This document shows, in pieces, positions 29,628 through 36,330 of a stretch of 64,000 nucleotides of DNA. A program made the translations under genes and the position numbers. The DNA is taken from positions 27,938 through 91,937 of the forward strand of contig NZ_JAFHKK010000007.1 of NCBI RefSeq assembly GCF_016937535.1, written 5' to 3'. The stretch's first letter is position 1. Every line of letters starts with the position of its first letter. The DNA is from Sulfurospirillum tamanense (GTDB lineage Bacteria; Campylobacterota; Campylobacteria; Campylobacterales; Campylobacteraceae). A model generated the notes under the pieces. That model saw nothing but the letters and a program-made list of their open reading frames with translations. It did no database searches and was not told where the DNA came from.

Positions 29628-29633
29628 TATAAT
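29628..29633 (+). promoter_or_regulatory. Extended -10 promoter of the tRNA cluster
   Basis: TATAAT preceded by TGC lies 19 nt before the tRNA-Gly gene, downstream of a T-rich stretch. It probably drives tRNA-Gly, tRNA-Leu and tRNA-Cys, and possibly the small lipoprotein and tRNA-Ser that follow. Confidence 0.7.
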
Positions 29634-29651
29634 TTCGTCTCTTTTTACAGC

Positions 29652-29726
29652 GCGGGAATAGCTCAGTGGTAGAGCACAACCTTGCCAAGGTTGGGGTCGC
29701 GAGTTCGAACCTCGTTTCCCGCTCCA
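29652..29726 (+). tRNA. tRNA-Gly (GCC)
   Basis: The cloverleaf closes with acceptor GCGGGAA/TTCCCGC. The anticodon loop TTGCCAA gives GCC. The T-loop is GTTCGAAC, and CCA is encoded. Confidence 0.97.
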
Positions 29727-29749
29727 TTTTTTTATACATGTAAAAGTCT

Positions 29750-29837
29750 GCCCGGGTGGCGAAATTGGTAGACGCAAGGGACTTAAAATCCCTCGAACAT
29801 TATGTTTGTACCGGTTCAAGTCCGGTCTCGGGCACCA
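29750..29837 (+). tRNA. tRNA-Leu (TAA)
   Basis: A long-variable-arm tRNA. The acceptor is GCCCGGG/CTCGGGC with one G-T pair. The anticodon loop CTTAAAA gives TAA, the T-loop is GTTCAAGT, and CCA is encoded. A near copy of the palindrome (29734-29743) separates it from tRNA-Gly. Confidence 0.96.
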
Positions 29838-29849
29838 CCAAATACAAAG

Positions 29850-29923
29850 GGCGGCATAGCCAAGTGGTAAGGCAGGAGCCTGCAAAGCTCTCATCCCCGG
29901 TTCGAATCCGGGTGTCGCCTCCA
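29850..29923 (+). tRNA. tRNA-Cys (GCA)
   Basis: The acceptor is GGCGGCA/TGTCGCC. The anticodon loop CTGCAAA gives GCA. The T-loop is GTTCGAAT, and CCA is encoded. Confidence 0.96.
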
Positions 29924-29952
29924 GTCCTTTTTAACGAACACAAGGAGTTCAC

Positions 29953-30102
29953 ATGCGTGCTCTTTTGATTGTTATAATGAGTCTTTTTTTTGCAGGATGC
30001 GCCACATGGCAAGGCATCAAGCAAGATTCTAGTGATGCGGCGGAGTGGTCTAAAGAAAAGGTCAACAAAGGCGCAACCTACGTTAAAGAAAAAACCGAAT
30101 AA
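29953..30102 (+). CDS. Small entericidin-like lipoprotein (49 aa)
   Basis: The ATG at 29953 has AAGGAG 6 nt upstream. The product has a short signal helix ([16 protein letters not shown]) with lipobox FAGC, so Cys16 should be lipidated. A soluble, Lys/Asp-rich amphipathic tail of about 33 residues follows, ending VKEKTE. Size and layout resemble entericidin-type or other small envelope lipoproteins, but the function is unknown. It is wedged between tRNA-Cys and tRNA-Ser, so it could be read with the tRNAs. Confidence 0.85.
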   Translation: MRALLIVIMSLFFAGCATWQGIKQDSSDAAEWSKEKVNKGATYVKEKTE

Positions 30103-30111
30103 CCTTCGGTT
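30093..30111 (+). terminator. Hairpin overlapping the lipoprotein stop
   Basis: AACCGAA (30093-30099) and TTCGGTT (30105-30111) form a 7-bp stem whose loop contains the TAA stop codon. It lies 6 nt before tRNA-Ser and has no U-tract, so it may be a processing site rather than a terminator. Confidence 0.45.
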
Positions 30112-30117
30112 ATACAC

Positions 30118-30205
30118 CGGGAGATGGCTGAGTGGTCGATAGCGGCGGTCTTGAAAACCGTTGAGGGTAACACCTCCGGGGGTTCGAATCCCTCTCTCCC
30201 GGCCA
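30118..30205 (+). tRNA. tRNA-Ser (TGA)
   Basis: The acceptor is CGGGAGA/TCTCCCG with discriminator G and encoded CCA. The anticodon loop CTTGAAA gives TGA. A long variable arm typical of serine tRNA is present. Confidence 0.96.
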
Positions 30206-30255
30206 CCTTTTAACTTTATAAGACAACACCCTCCTTAAACCCAACAAGTGATTCT

Positions 30256-31590
30256 ATGAATGTCCTTAATGCTCCCACTCCTTCTGTTTTTTTCCGTTAT
30301 GCTTCTTTTTCTGTATTGGGAATGCTTGCTATTACCTCCGCAGGGATTATTGATGGGTATTTTGTGGGCAATTATGTGGGAGCTGAAGGACTAGCAGCGA
30401 TTAACATCGTTTTGCCTATTTTTTCTTTACTTGTAGGACTTTCGCTCATGTTGGCCATCGGCGGCAGTGTAGTTAGTGGCAAATTCCTTGCCCAAAACAA
30501 TACCCTCTTGGCTTCTATTATGCTTAGTAAGACGGTGCTAAGTGCTGCATTGGTGGCTATTTTGCTCTGCACTCTTTTGGGCACTTGGCTCACACCTCTT
30601 TTACTCTTTTTGGGCGCTAATGCGGACCTATTGCCTCTCTCAAAAGCCTATATAGGGCTCTTGTTGTTCTTTTTACCATTTTTGATGGTAGGCATTACCT
30701 TGGACCACTTCACACGCACAGACAATCGGCCCTCTTTGGCTTTTTATGCGCTTCTTGCAAGCTCTGTGCTTAATATTATTTTGGATTGGCTCTTGGTTGT
30801 TCACCTTGATTATGGTCTTCAAGGCGCAGCTTTTGCAACAGGATTTTCACATTTGCTCTTAGTGGCTATTTTGCTTCCCGTTTTCATAAGGCGCACCAGC
30901 GGACTTAGATTTGTAAAACCTTTTGGTGCCAATACTAATGTCTTCAGGGCAGCTTATAATGGGCTTTCTGAATTTGTTAATGAATCCTCTATCGCCATCA
31001 CGACGCTACTTTTCAACCTTGCCATGCTGCACCATTTTGACACCGCTGGCGTAGCGGCATTTTCAGTCATTACTTATTTGCTATGGATTGGACTGATGGC
31101 TATTTTTGGGGTTTGCGATGCGCTTCAGCCTCTGGTGAGTAAAAATTATGGCGCCAGACACCCCAAGCGTATTGAAGCATTTTTGCGCCTAGGGGGCGCT
31201 ACGGTACTTGGCATTGGACTTATATTTAGCCTCTTTCTTATAGCTATTCCCGAATACCTTACGGCTTTATTTTTAAACAAAAGAGGTATAGAGGCACACG
31301 CCATTGCCCTAGAGTTTGCCTTATTTATTTGGCCTATTTTTTTATTTAATGGGTTTAACTTATTGGTTTCGGCGTACTTTACAGCCATTCAAAAGCCCCG
31401 TAAATCTACTACCATTGCCTTTTTACGCAGCCTTGTTTTTCCATTAATTTTTATTCTAGCACTTCCAAAAACCTTTGGCGTCACTGGCATCTTTATCGCC
31501 CTGCCTCTTGCGGAATTTTGTACGTTTTTTATTGCGCTATTTTTACTGCTTCGTCACACACCTAAAAAGGTCCTTGAGGCTAAAGCTTAA
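30256..31590 (+). CDS. MATE-family multidrug efflux transporter
   Basis: A 444-residue inner-membrane protein with about twelve helices in two homologous halves. The family pattern includes [24 protein letters not shown] near the N-terminus and a repeated motif after residue 250. MATE proteins export cationic drugs or metabolites using a Na+ or H+ gradient. The substrate is unknown. The 3' end overlaps the end of the convergent chemoreceptor gene by 11 nt. Confidence 0.9.
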   Translation: MNVLNAPTPSVFFRYASFSVLGMLAITSAGIIDGYFVGNYVGAEGLAAINIVLPIFSLLVGLSLMLAIGGSVVSGKFLAQNNTLLASIMLSKTVLSAALVAILLCTLLGTWLTPLLLFLGANADLLPLSKAYIGLLLFFLPFLMVGITLDHFTRTDNRPSLAFYALLASSVLNIILDWLLVVHLDYGLQGAAFATGFSHLLLVAILLPVFIRRTSGLRFVKPFGANTNVFRAAYNGLSEFVNESSIAITTLLFNLAMLHHFDTAGVAAFSVITYLLWIGLMAIFGVCDALQPLVSKNYGARHPKRIEAFLRLGGATVLGIGLIFSLFLIAIPEYLTALFLNKRGIEAHAIALEFALFIWPIFLFNGFNLLVSAYFTAIQKPRKSTTIAFLRSLVFPLIFILALPKTFGVTGIFIALPLAEFCTFFIALFLLLRHTPKKVLEAKA

Positions 31591-33214
31591 ACACATTAAT
31601 CTCTTCTTCAAGCTCTTTGGAGGCGTGATTTAATGTCTCCACGATGCCGCGAATCTCTGTGGCCATTTGATTATTTTGGTATGCAATTTTCGTTGCCACC
31701 ACCACCTCTTCACTCAACTGGGAAATGCTCGCGACCGCGTCGTCTGTTTTTTCCCGAACGCCCTTGGTTGCAGTAAGCCCTTCAAGGGTTTTCACCTTTG
31801 TTGTCTCGGCCAGAACGCCCACAGCCTGAGCCTCTTTAGTCAGGGTATGAATATGCTTAGTGTTCATTTGAATATGTTCATTTGTGTCATTTACCCCCTG
31901 AACCACAATGCCAATAGTCACATCAATTTCGGAGAGTGACTTTTTAGTCCGTTCAGCCAATTTGCGCACTTCGTCGGCTACTACAGCAAACCCTCGGCCG
32001 TGCTCCCCTGCACGAGCAGCTTCAATAGCTGCATTTAGGGCCAGCAGATTGGTCTGCTCGGCGATGTCAGAAATCATCTCCAAAACACTCTTAATCTGCT
32101 CAGTTTGCTCTGCGAGGTGATGCATTTTTTGAGAAACTTCGCCTTCATCTTCACTCACTCGCATAATGCCTTCTACGACGGTATTTAGGATTTGAATCAT
32201 CTCTTCCAAGCTGCGATAATCATCTTCCATAATCACAGCACTTTGTTCTGCGAGCTGTTTCGATTCTTGGAGCTTGCCGCGCACTTCTTTTGTTAACACT
32301 TCAACTTTTCCAGAAAGGGCATCTTGCTGTGTGGCCATTTGGTTCATTTGCTCTACTGTTTGACGCATAGAGAGACTCGACTCCAGTGCGTGGCCTGTAG
32401 AGACTTTTGCTTTTGAGAGCGCTCGGCGAAGGTTTGCCAACAAGGTATTGATATTTTCACACGTCTGGCCCAATTCGTCTTTGCCCCCTTTCCACTCTAG
32501 CTGGCGTAAATCCAAATTATTAGCACTTTGCGCGATGGCACGTGTCATAAAATTGATGTTTTTTACCAAATACCGCGTAATGGCACTCAGCAGACCTGTT
32601 GTTCCTAAAAAAGCCAAAAGGGCAAAAGCAATATTGATGTAAATAATCTGACTTAAGCGCGCAGAAATATGTTCTTTGGTGTCCAAAACACGCGTAGTCG
32701 CAATACTTGAGAGGGTCTTAAGATGTTCCATCACCTTGTGAAAATCCTCTTCAATCATAATCGCCACAATACCCATCTCATCTGCATCATCCAAGCGGTA
32801 TGCCTCCTCAATCATGCCAAGATATTTCTTGTTAAACGCCTCATAATCACGCTCTAAGGCTTCTAGCATCTTTTGTGCGCGCACATCTTCGTAAAAAGGA
32901 TCTTTCTTAGCCGCCTTAAAATACATATCCATTGCTTTTTGGCTCTCATCAAGACGCGTTTTCGCTTGTCCTGTAGGAAGAAACTGTCCAATCACATACA
33001 CCAAATCCCCCAAAACAGACTCAAAGGCATTGTTAGCATGTTCGATTTTCTGGGAAGGCACCATACTACCCTCGTAAATTTCTTGCAACGACTTCTCTCC
33101 GATAAGGGCACTGTAAACACTCAAGGAAGAAAGCGCTCCTACACCAAGTACAGAAAGGATAGAAATGGTAATGAGTTTTGTTGAAATATGAACACGGCTA
33201 ATAAAGTTCCGCAT
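31580..33214 (-). CDS. Methyl-accepting chemotaxis protein
   Basis: A 544-residue chemoreceptor. A first helix near residues 12-33 is followed by a periplasmic four-helix-bundle-like ligand domain of about 155 residues, a second helix near 190-212, a HAMP-like linker and a cytoplasmic coiled coil. The hairpin tip motif [18 protein letters not shown] lies at about 383-400 and would contact CheA and CheW. The ATG at 33214 is chosen because AAAGGA precedes it by 8 nt; the frame extends 10 codons further. The ligand is unknown. No CheB/CheR pentapeptide is visible at the EEINVFKL tail. Confidence 0.93.
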   Translation of the reverse strand: MRNFISRVHISTKLITISILSVLGVGALSSLSVYSALIGEKSLQEIYEGSMVPSQKIEHANNAFESVLGDLVYVIGQFLPTGQAKTRLDESQKAMDMYFKAAKKDPFYEDVRAQKMLEALERDYEAFNKKYLGMIEEAYRLDDADEMGIVAIMIEEDFHKVMEHLKTLSSIATTRVLDTKEHISARLSQIIYINIAFALLAFLGTTGLLSAITRYLVKNINFMTRAIAQSANNLDLRQLEWKGGKDELGQTCENINTLLANLRRALSKAKVSTGHALESSLSMRQTVEQMNQMATQQDALSGKVEVLTKEVRGKLQESKQLAEQSAVIMEDDYRSLEEMIQILNTVVEGIMRVSEDEGEVSQKMHHLAEQTEQIKSVLEMISDIAEQTNLLALNAAIEAARAGEHGRGFAVVADEVRKLAERTKKSLSEIDVTIGIVVQGVNDTNEHIQMNTKHIHTLTKEAQAVGVLAETTKVKTLEGLTATKGVREKTDDAVASISQLSEEVVVATKIAYQNNQMATEIRGIVETLNHASKELEEEINVFKL

Positions 33215-33308
33215 AAGGGTCCTTTTTGACGAATTAAAAGCCACTCAGTATACTTGTAGTAAAATAAAGTTTACTTTAACTCTGGCTCTTTTACGTCATT
33301 TTTACCCT

Positions 33309-33345
33309 TTACATGTAAGAATACAGCCAAAACAGTTACATGTAA
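33309..33345. repeat. Pair of TTACATGTAA copies before the DUF2798 gene
   Basis: Two perfect copies (33309-33318 and 33336-33345) are separated by 17 nt. The second runs directly into AAGGAG, the ribosome-binding site of the gene at 33355. Because each copy is palindromic, the pair could also fold as a long hairpin occluding that site. Confidence 0.7.
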
Positions 33346-33354
33346 GGAGAAAGT

Positions 33355-33582
33355 GTGATTCCTAAGCGTTATGAGTTTTTGCTTTTTGCTTTTTTTATGA
33401 GTCTGTTTATGTCTTTTTTGATGTCAGGGGTCATTACATTGATTAACATAGGAGCGGTAGAAGGGTTTTTACTGCTGTGGTTTTTGGCTTTTGTTAAGGC
33501 TTTTCTTGTTGCTTTTCCCACAATCTTGGTAGTGGTGCCACAGGTGCGAAAACTTGTAGGATTGCTTATTGAAAAAAACTGA
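33355..33582 (+). CDS. DUF2798-family small membrane protein
   Basis: A 75-residue protein with two hydrophobic helices (FLLFAFFMSLFMSFLMSGVIT and a second at about 35-60), the MxFxMS.v.t.i.n pattern and the VVPQVRKLVGLL tail of DUF2798 proteins, whose role is unknown. The start is GTG with AAGGAG 4 nt upstream, partly formed by a palindrome copy. The stop codon is inside the following terminator stem. Confidence 0.85.
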   Translation: MIPKRYEFLLFAFFMSLFMSFLMSGVITLINIGAVEGFLLLWFLAFVKAFLVAFPTILVVVPQVRKLVGLLIEKN

Positions 33583-33602
33583 AGGGGCCTTGGCCCCTTC
33601 AG
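33579..33602 (+). terminator. Terminator hairpin containing the DUF2798 stop
   Basis: CTGAAGGGGCC (33579-33589) and GGCCCCTTCAG (33592-33602) form an 11-bp GC-rich stem around a TT centre. The TGA stop is part of the left arm. The downstream sequence is A-rich rather than T-rich. Confidence 0.75.
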
Positions 33603-33603
33603 A

Positions 33604-33655
33604 AAAGAGTCCACACACAAACTCTTTAAGCCCACACACACGCATAAGGCTTAAA
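33604..33655. repeat. Two overlapping alternative hairpins
   Basis: AAAGAGT (33604-33610) pairs with ACTCTTT (33621-33627). TTTAAGCC (33625-33632) pairs with GGCTTAAA (33648-33655). They share three bases, so only one can form fully. The loops are rich in CACACA. The role is unknown; an RNA processing or regulatory element is possible. Confidence 0.4.
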
Positions 33656-33695
33656 GCAAAATGTACCCAGTAGTGACTTAAATAGTAATAAAATA

Positions 33696-33725
33696 TTTAC
33701 TTTACTACCATTTTGTTAAAGTAAA
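33696..33725 (-). terminator. Terminator of the AEC transporter gene
   Basis: TTTACTTTA (33696-33704) and TAAAGTAAA (33717-33725) form a 9-bp stem. It contains most of the minus-strand stop codon (33716-33718). On the minus strand it is followed by ATATTTTATT, giving a U-rich tail. Confidence 0.65.
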
Positions 33726-34633
33726 ACTGACATTACGATGCTTATTGTTCCAAAGGCCAAGAGCGTTTGGCCTGTGATTAATGTAGACATTAACTCCACA
33801 TCGCCACCCATTTGACGTGCCAAAATGTATGCCGCTGCCGCTGTTGGCATGGCGGCAAATAAAACCACAATGTCACGCATGAGCCCCTCTAATCCCACAA
33901 CATAGCAAGCGCCTGCCATCATCAAAGGAAGCACAACAAGTTTTCCCACAGAGGAAATCCAAAAATCAGGCTTGAACGTCCCCAAAGAGCGAAACCGAAG
34001 CCCCACCCCAATGGAAAGCAATCCCAAAGGAATCCCCGGAGCGCCCAAAAGCGCCATAATCGGCTCAAGCACAAAAGGAAGGCCGATGGTGCTAAAATTC
34101 AAAAACCCGCCTAGCAAACAGGCCAAAATCAAAGGATTGGTCACGATGGACCTGCCCAAGCTCTTGAAAGAAAAGCGCCCTTCATTGACATAAAGCCCAA
34201 AAGTGCTCACCGAAAGAACATTGATAGAAGGAATCACAAAGGTAATTAAAAATGCCGCAAGCACAATCCCCTCATCCCCATAAAGGGCATCTATAAGTGC
34301 CAAATACACATACGTGTTGTAGCGAATAACCCCTTGGTAGACTGAAGAGTACACGGGGCCTGAGAATTTTATGAAAAACTGCAACACCATGAGTACAACA
34401 CTCATGAGAACCAAAACACCAAGGACCACCTTAACCATCACTGCCGCGTCGGTGGCATTTTCAAGACTAGCCGTTGCGAGACGATGCACCAAAAGTGCGG
34501 GAATAAGCACATAATAGGTCAGCTTATCCAGCAGTGGCCAAAACCCTTCCGCAGGAAAATGCAACCGCTTGAGGCCATAGCCAATAAAAATCAAAGCAAA
34601 AATAGGAGAAAGCGCGGTAAATAAGGTCATCAT
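33716..34633 (-). CDS. AEC-family (auxin efflux carrier-like) transporter
   Basis: A 305-residue integral membrane protein with about ten helices. It has the AEC pattern IFALIFIGYGLKRL near the start, and LACLLGGFLNF and PTAAAAYILARQMGGD in the second half. Bacterial members export malate, malonate or other organic acids. The substrate is unknown here. No convincing Shine-Dalgarno sequence is visible; a second ATG follows the first. Confidence 0.87.
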   Translation of the reverse strand: MMTLFTALSPIFALIFIGYGLKRLHFPAEGFWPLLDKLTYYVLIPALLVHRLATASLENATDAAVMVKVVLGVLVLMSVVLMVLQFFIKFSGPVYSSVYQGVIRYNTYVYLALIDALYGDEGIVLAAFLITFVIPSINVLSVSTFGLYVNEGRFSFKSLGRSIVTNPLILACLLGGFLNFSTIGLPFVLEPIMALLGAPGIPLGLLSIGVGLRFRSLGTFKPDFWISSVGKLVVLPLMMAGACYVVGLEGLMRDIVVLFAAMPTAAAAYILARQMGGDVELMSTLITGQTLLAFGTISIVMSVLL

Positions 34634-34829
34634 TAGGCATGCTCGCGACAGAAGAATTTAAAAAGGAGAATTGTAACATACGTAAGGAGAAAAGAGGGGC
34701 GGGCGACCCCATCTTTTCTTGACAGAACGAGGGCAATCGTTGCGGCATTGAAATAATACGCTTTTTTGGAAACAAAGTAGTTACAAGAACTGATTAAATT
34801 TTAGACAATTTCCTAACTGGGGGATATTC

Positions 34830-35306
34830 ATGCAGACGCTAACCCTCTCTTCAAACCATTTTCTTGACAATTTTGTACTGGGTGCCGAATTTGCTGCACA
34901 TGCTGGCATCTCTGGCAATGCTTACCGCTACTGGAAAAATGGGGTCGCTGCCAAATTTGAAGGCTCGCGTACGGTTTTTTTACGCAAAGATACTATTCCC
35001 GCCAAACACACAAAAGCCCTAACACGTTGCACCTGTCTTGACGGACTTGTTCTCTCTCAAGCCTTTTGTGCTTTCACAGGCCTGGCTAGCTCACACCTCA
35101 CCCAAAGTAACGGTTCAAAGCTCTATGAAAAACTTCACGTCAACACCCTCATGGGTATAAAATTTGTCAATCTCAAACGCTTTTATGACGATTTGGGATT
35201 AGCCTATCATTATAATATTTATATTGAAAAGTGCCATTTTTTCGCCCCTTCACCCCTTGAAAAAAAAATCAAACTTACTGATACCTTGTGTGTTGGATAT
35301 TATTAG
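34830..35306 (+). CDS. Hypothetical protein, orphan (158 aa)
   Basis: A 158-residue protein I do not recognise. It begins MQTLTLSSNHFLDNFVLGAEF and has no signal peptide or membrane helix. The segment FAAHAGISGNAYRYWKNG looks like a short helix-turn-helix of the MerR/excisionase kind, and a TRCTCLDG cysteine pair lies in the middle. The ATG follows GGGGGAT. It stands alone between the AEC gene and tRNA-Pro, in a gene-poor stretch, with 196 nt of non-coding DNA upstream. DNA binding is a guess from one helix. Confidence 0.7.
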   Translation: MQTLTLSSNHFLDNFVLGAEFAAHAGISGNAYRYWKNGVAAKFEGSRTVFLRKDTIPAKHTKALTRCTCLDGLVLSQAFCAFTGLASSHLTQSNGSKLYEKLHVNTLMGIKFVNLKRFYDDLGLAYHYNIYIEKCHFFAPSPLEKKIKLTDTLCVGYY

Positions 35307-35455
35307 GGCATATTTGCAACAACGTTCACCGGTGAAAAAAGAGTGAAAAAGTCTTTACAAGTAAAGAAAAGCAGGCCTGCCAGAAAATCTATTTTGCAAG
35401 CGTTGTATTAAAAGGTTTTCTAAGCAAGAGTTGGCTATAGTTCGCATCTCATAGT

Positions 35456-35533
35456 CGGGGTGTGGCGCAGTCTGGTTAGCGTGCTACCTTGGGGTGGTAG
35501 AGGCCGTGGGTTCGAATCCCGCCACTCCGACCA
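35456..35533 (+). tRNA. tRNA-Pro (GGG)
   Basis: The acceptor is CGGGGTG/CACTCCG with one G-T pair. The anticodon loop TTGGGGT gives GGG. The T-loop is GTTCGAAT, and CCA is encoded. Confidence 0.95.
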
Positions 35534-35825
35534 TGTTTTCTTCTTCTTAAAACTTCATTGAAACGCATGGTAAATACTCGAAGCAAGTATAGAGACTAAA
35601 AACACAACGCCTATTATTAGCCTTATATAAAATCGTCGGTATCTAGGATCTAATGCCATCATAACTCCCTATATGTAATATCGTTTTTCAGTATCATACC
35701 AAACTTTGCAAGCCTTTCAATTTTCTTGACTTTTGACAATTCTTTCGTCGTTTCTTTTTGCTAACATTCTCTTCAGTTTATCTCACTTCTTCTCCTGTGG
35801 GCTAAATCTAGGGACACACTATGCG

Positions 35826-35950
35826 TTTGTTTTGGGATTCTTGGTCGTTGCCACACACCTCGCCCAAGAACAGGAAGTGCCAACAAGACATACCTGACAC
35901 TATGTCCACTCCTACACACACTAACGGCACTTCCTCTTCCCCAAAACAAA
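35826..35950 (+). ncRNA. Candidate structured RNA between tRNA-Pro and tRNA-Ser
   Basis: No gene is convincing between 35534 and 36030, but nested pairings are. The outer stem is TTTGTTTTGGG (35826-35836) with CCCAAAACAAA (35940-35950), extendable by about four pairs including G-U. Within it are TTCTTGG/CCAAGAA (35838-35870) and AGGAAGTGCC/GGCACTTCCT (35872-35935), the latter enclosing GACATA/TATGTC (35887-35906). The layout is a three-way junction of about 125 nt. A T-rich run follows on the plus strand, which is why that strand is given; the minus strand cannot be excluded. I could not match it to tmRNA, RNase P or SRP motifs. A 6S-like RNA remains possible. Confidence 0.5.
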
Positions 35951-36030
35951 TGTGCTTTTTCTTCCTCTGCCTTTGTTTTTAACGTCCATATAAGCACAAG
36001 TGAGATAAAATTGCCGTCCGCTTATCCTGT

Positions 36031-36118
36031 AGAGAGGTGTCCGAGCGGTTGAAGGAGCACGCCTGGAACGCGTGTGTGGGGCAACTCACCGTGGGTTCGA
36101 ATCCCATCCTCTCTGCCA
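36031..36118 (+). tRNA. tRNA-Ser (GGA)
   Basis: The acceptor is AGAGAGG/CCTCTCT with discriminator G and encoded CCA. The anticodon loop CTGGAAC gives GGA. A long variable arm is present. Confidence 0.96.
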
Positions 36119-36330
36119 TTATATACCCCAGCCTTCCAAAATGCATTGGTAAAATACTCAAAACACAACACCTCCCACATCACTACAAAAAAACATCCTA
36201 AAAACACTTATGCCTGTATTGTTGTTTTGCTTTTTCCCTTAGAATAACCTTTTTTCACATAAGTGTTACTTTTTTTAAGTTTTTTTACATTAAAGTAATG
36301 CCATTGCAAACAAGTAGGAAAGCCAACATC

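Larger units (their letters stand above)
35565..36173. repeat. Related 3' flanks of tRNA-Pro and tRNA-Ser (two copies)
   Basis: Two segments resemble each other. At 35565-35612, GCATGGTAAATACTCG is followed after 19 nt by AAACACAACGCCT. At 36143-36173, GCATTGGTAAAATACTC is followed after 1 nt by AAACACAACACCT. They begin 32 and 25 nt after their respective tRNA genes. They may be remnants of a duplication or recombination near tRNAs. The coordinates given span both copies. Confidence 0.4.

Noticed and set aside
35800..35960. tmRNA, RNase P RNA or SRP RNA
   Set aside because: No tRNA-like ends or tag reading frame, no GAGGAAAGTCCG plus ACAGAA core, and no GGAA-loop SRP54 site; SRP RNA is found at 62904-63006 instead.
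35773..35997. 74-codon frame on the minus strand between tRNA-Pro and tRNA-Ser
   Set aside because: No ribosome site, atypical composition, and it overlaps the strongly self-complementary RNA candidate, which explains the sequence better.
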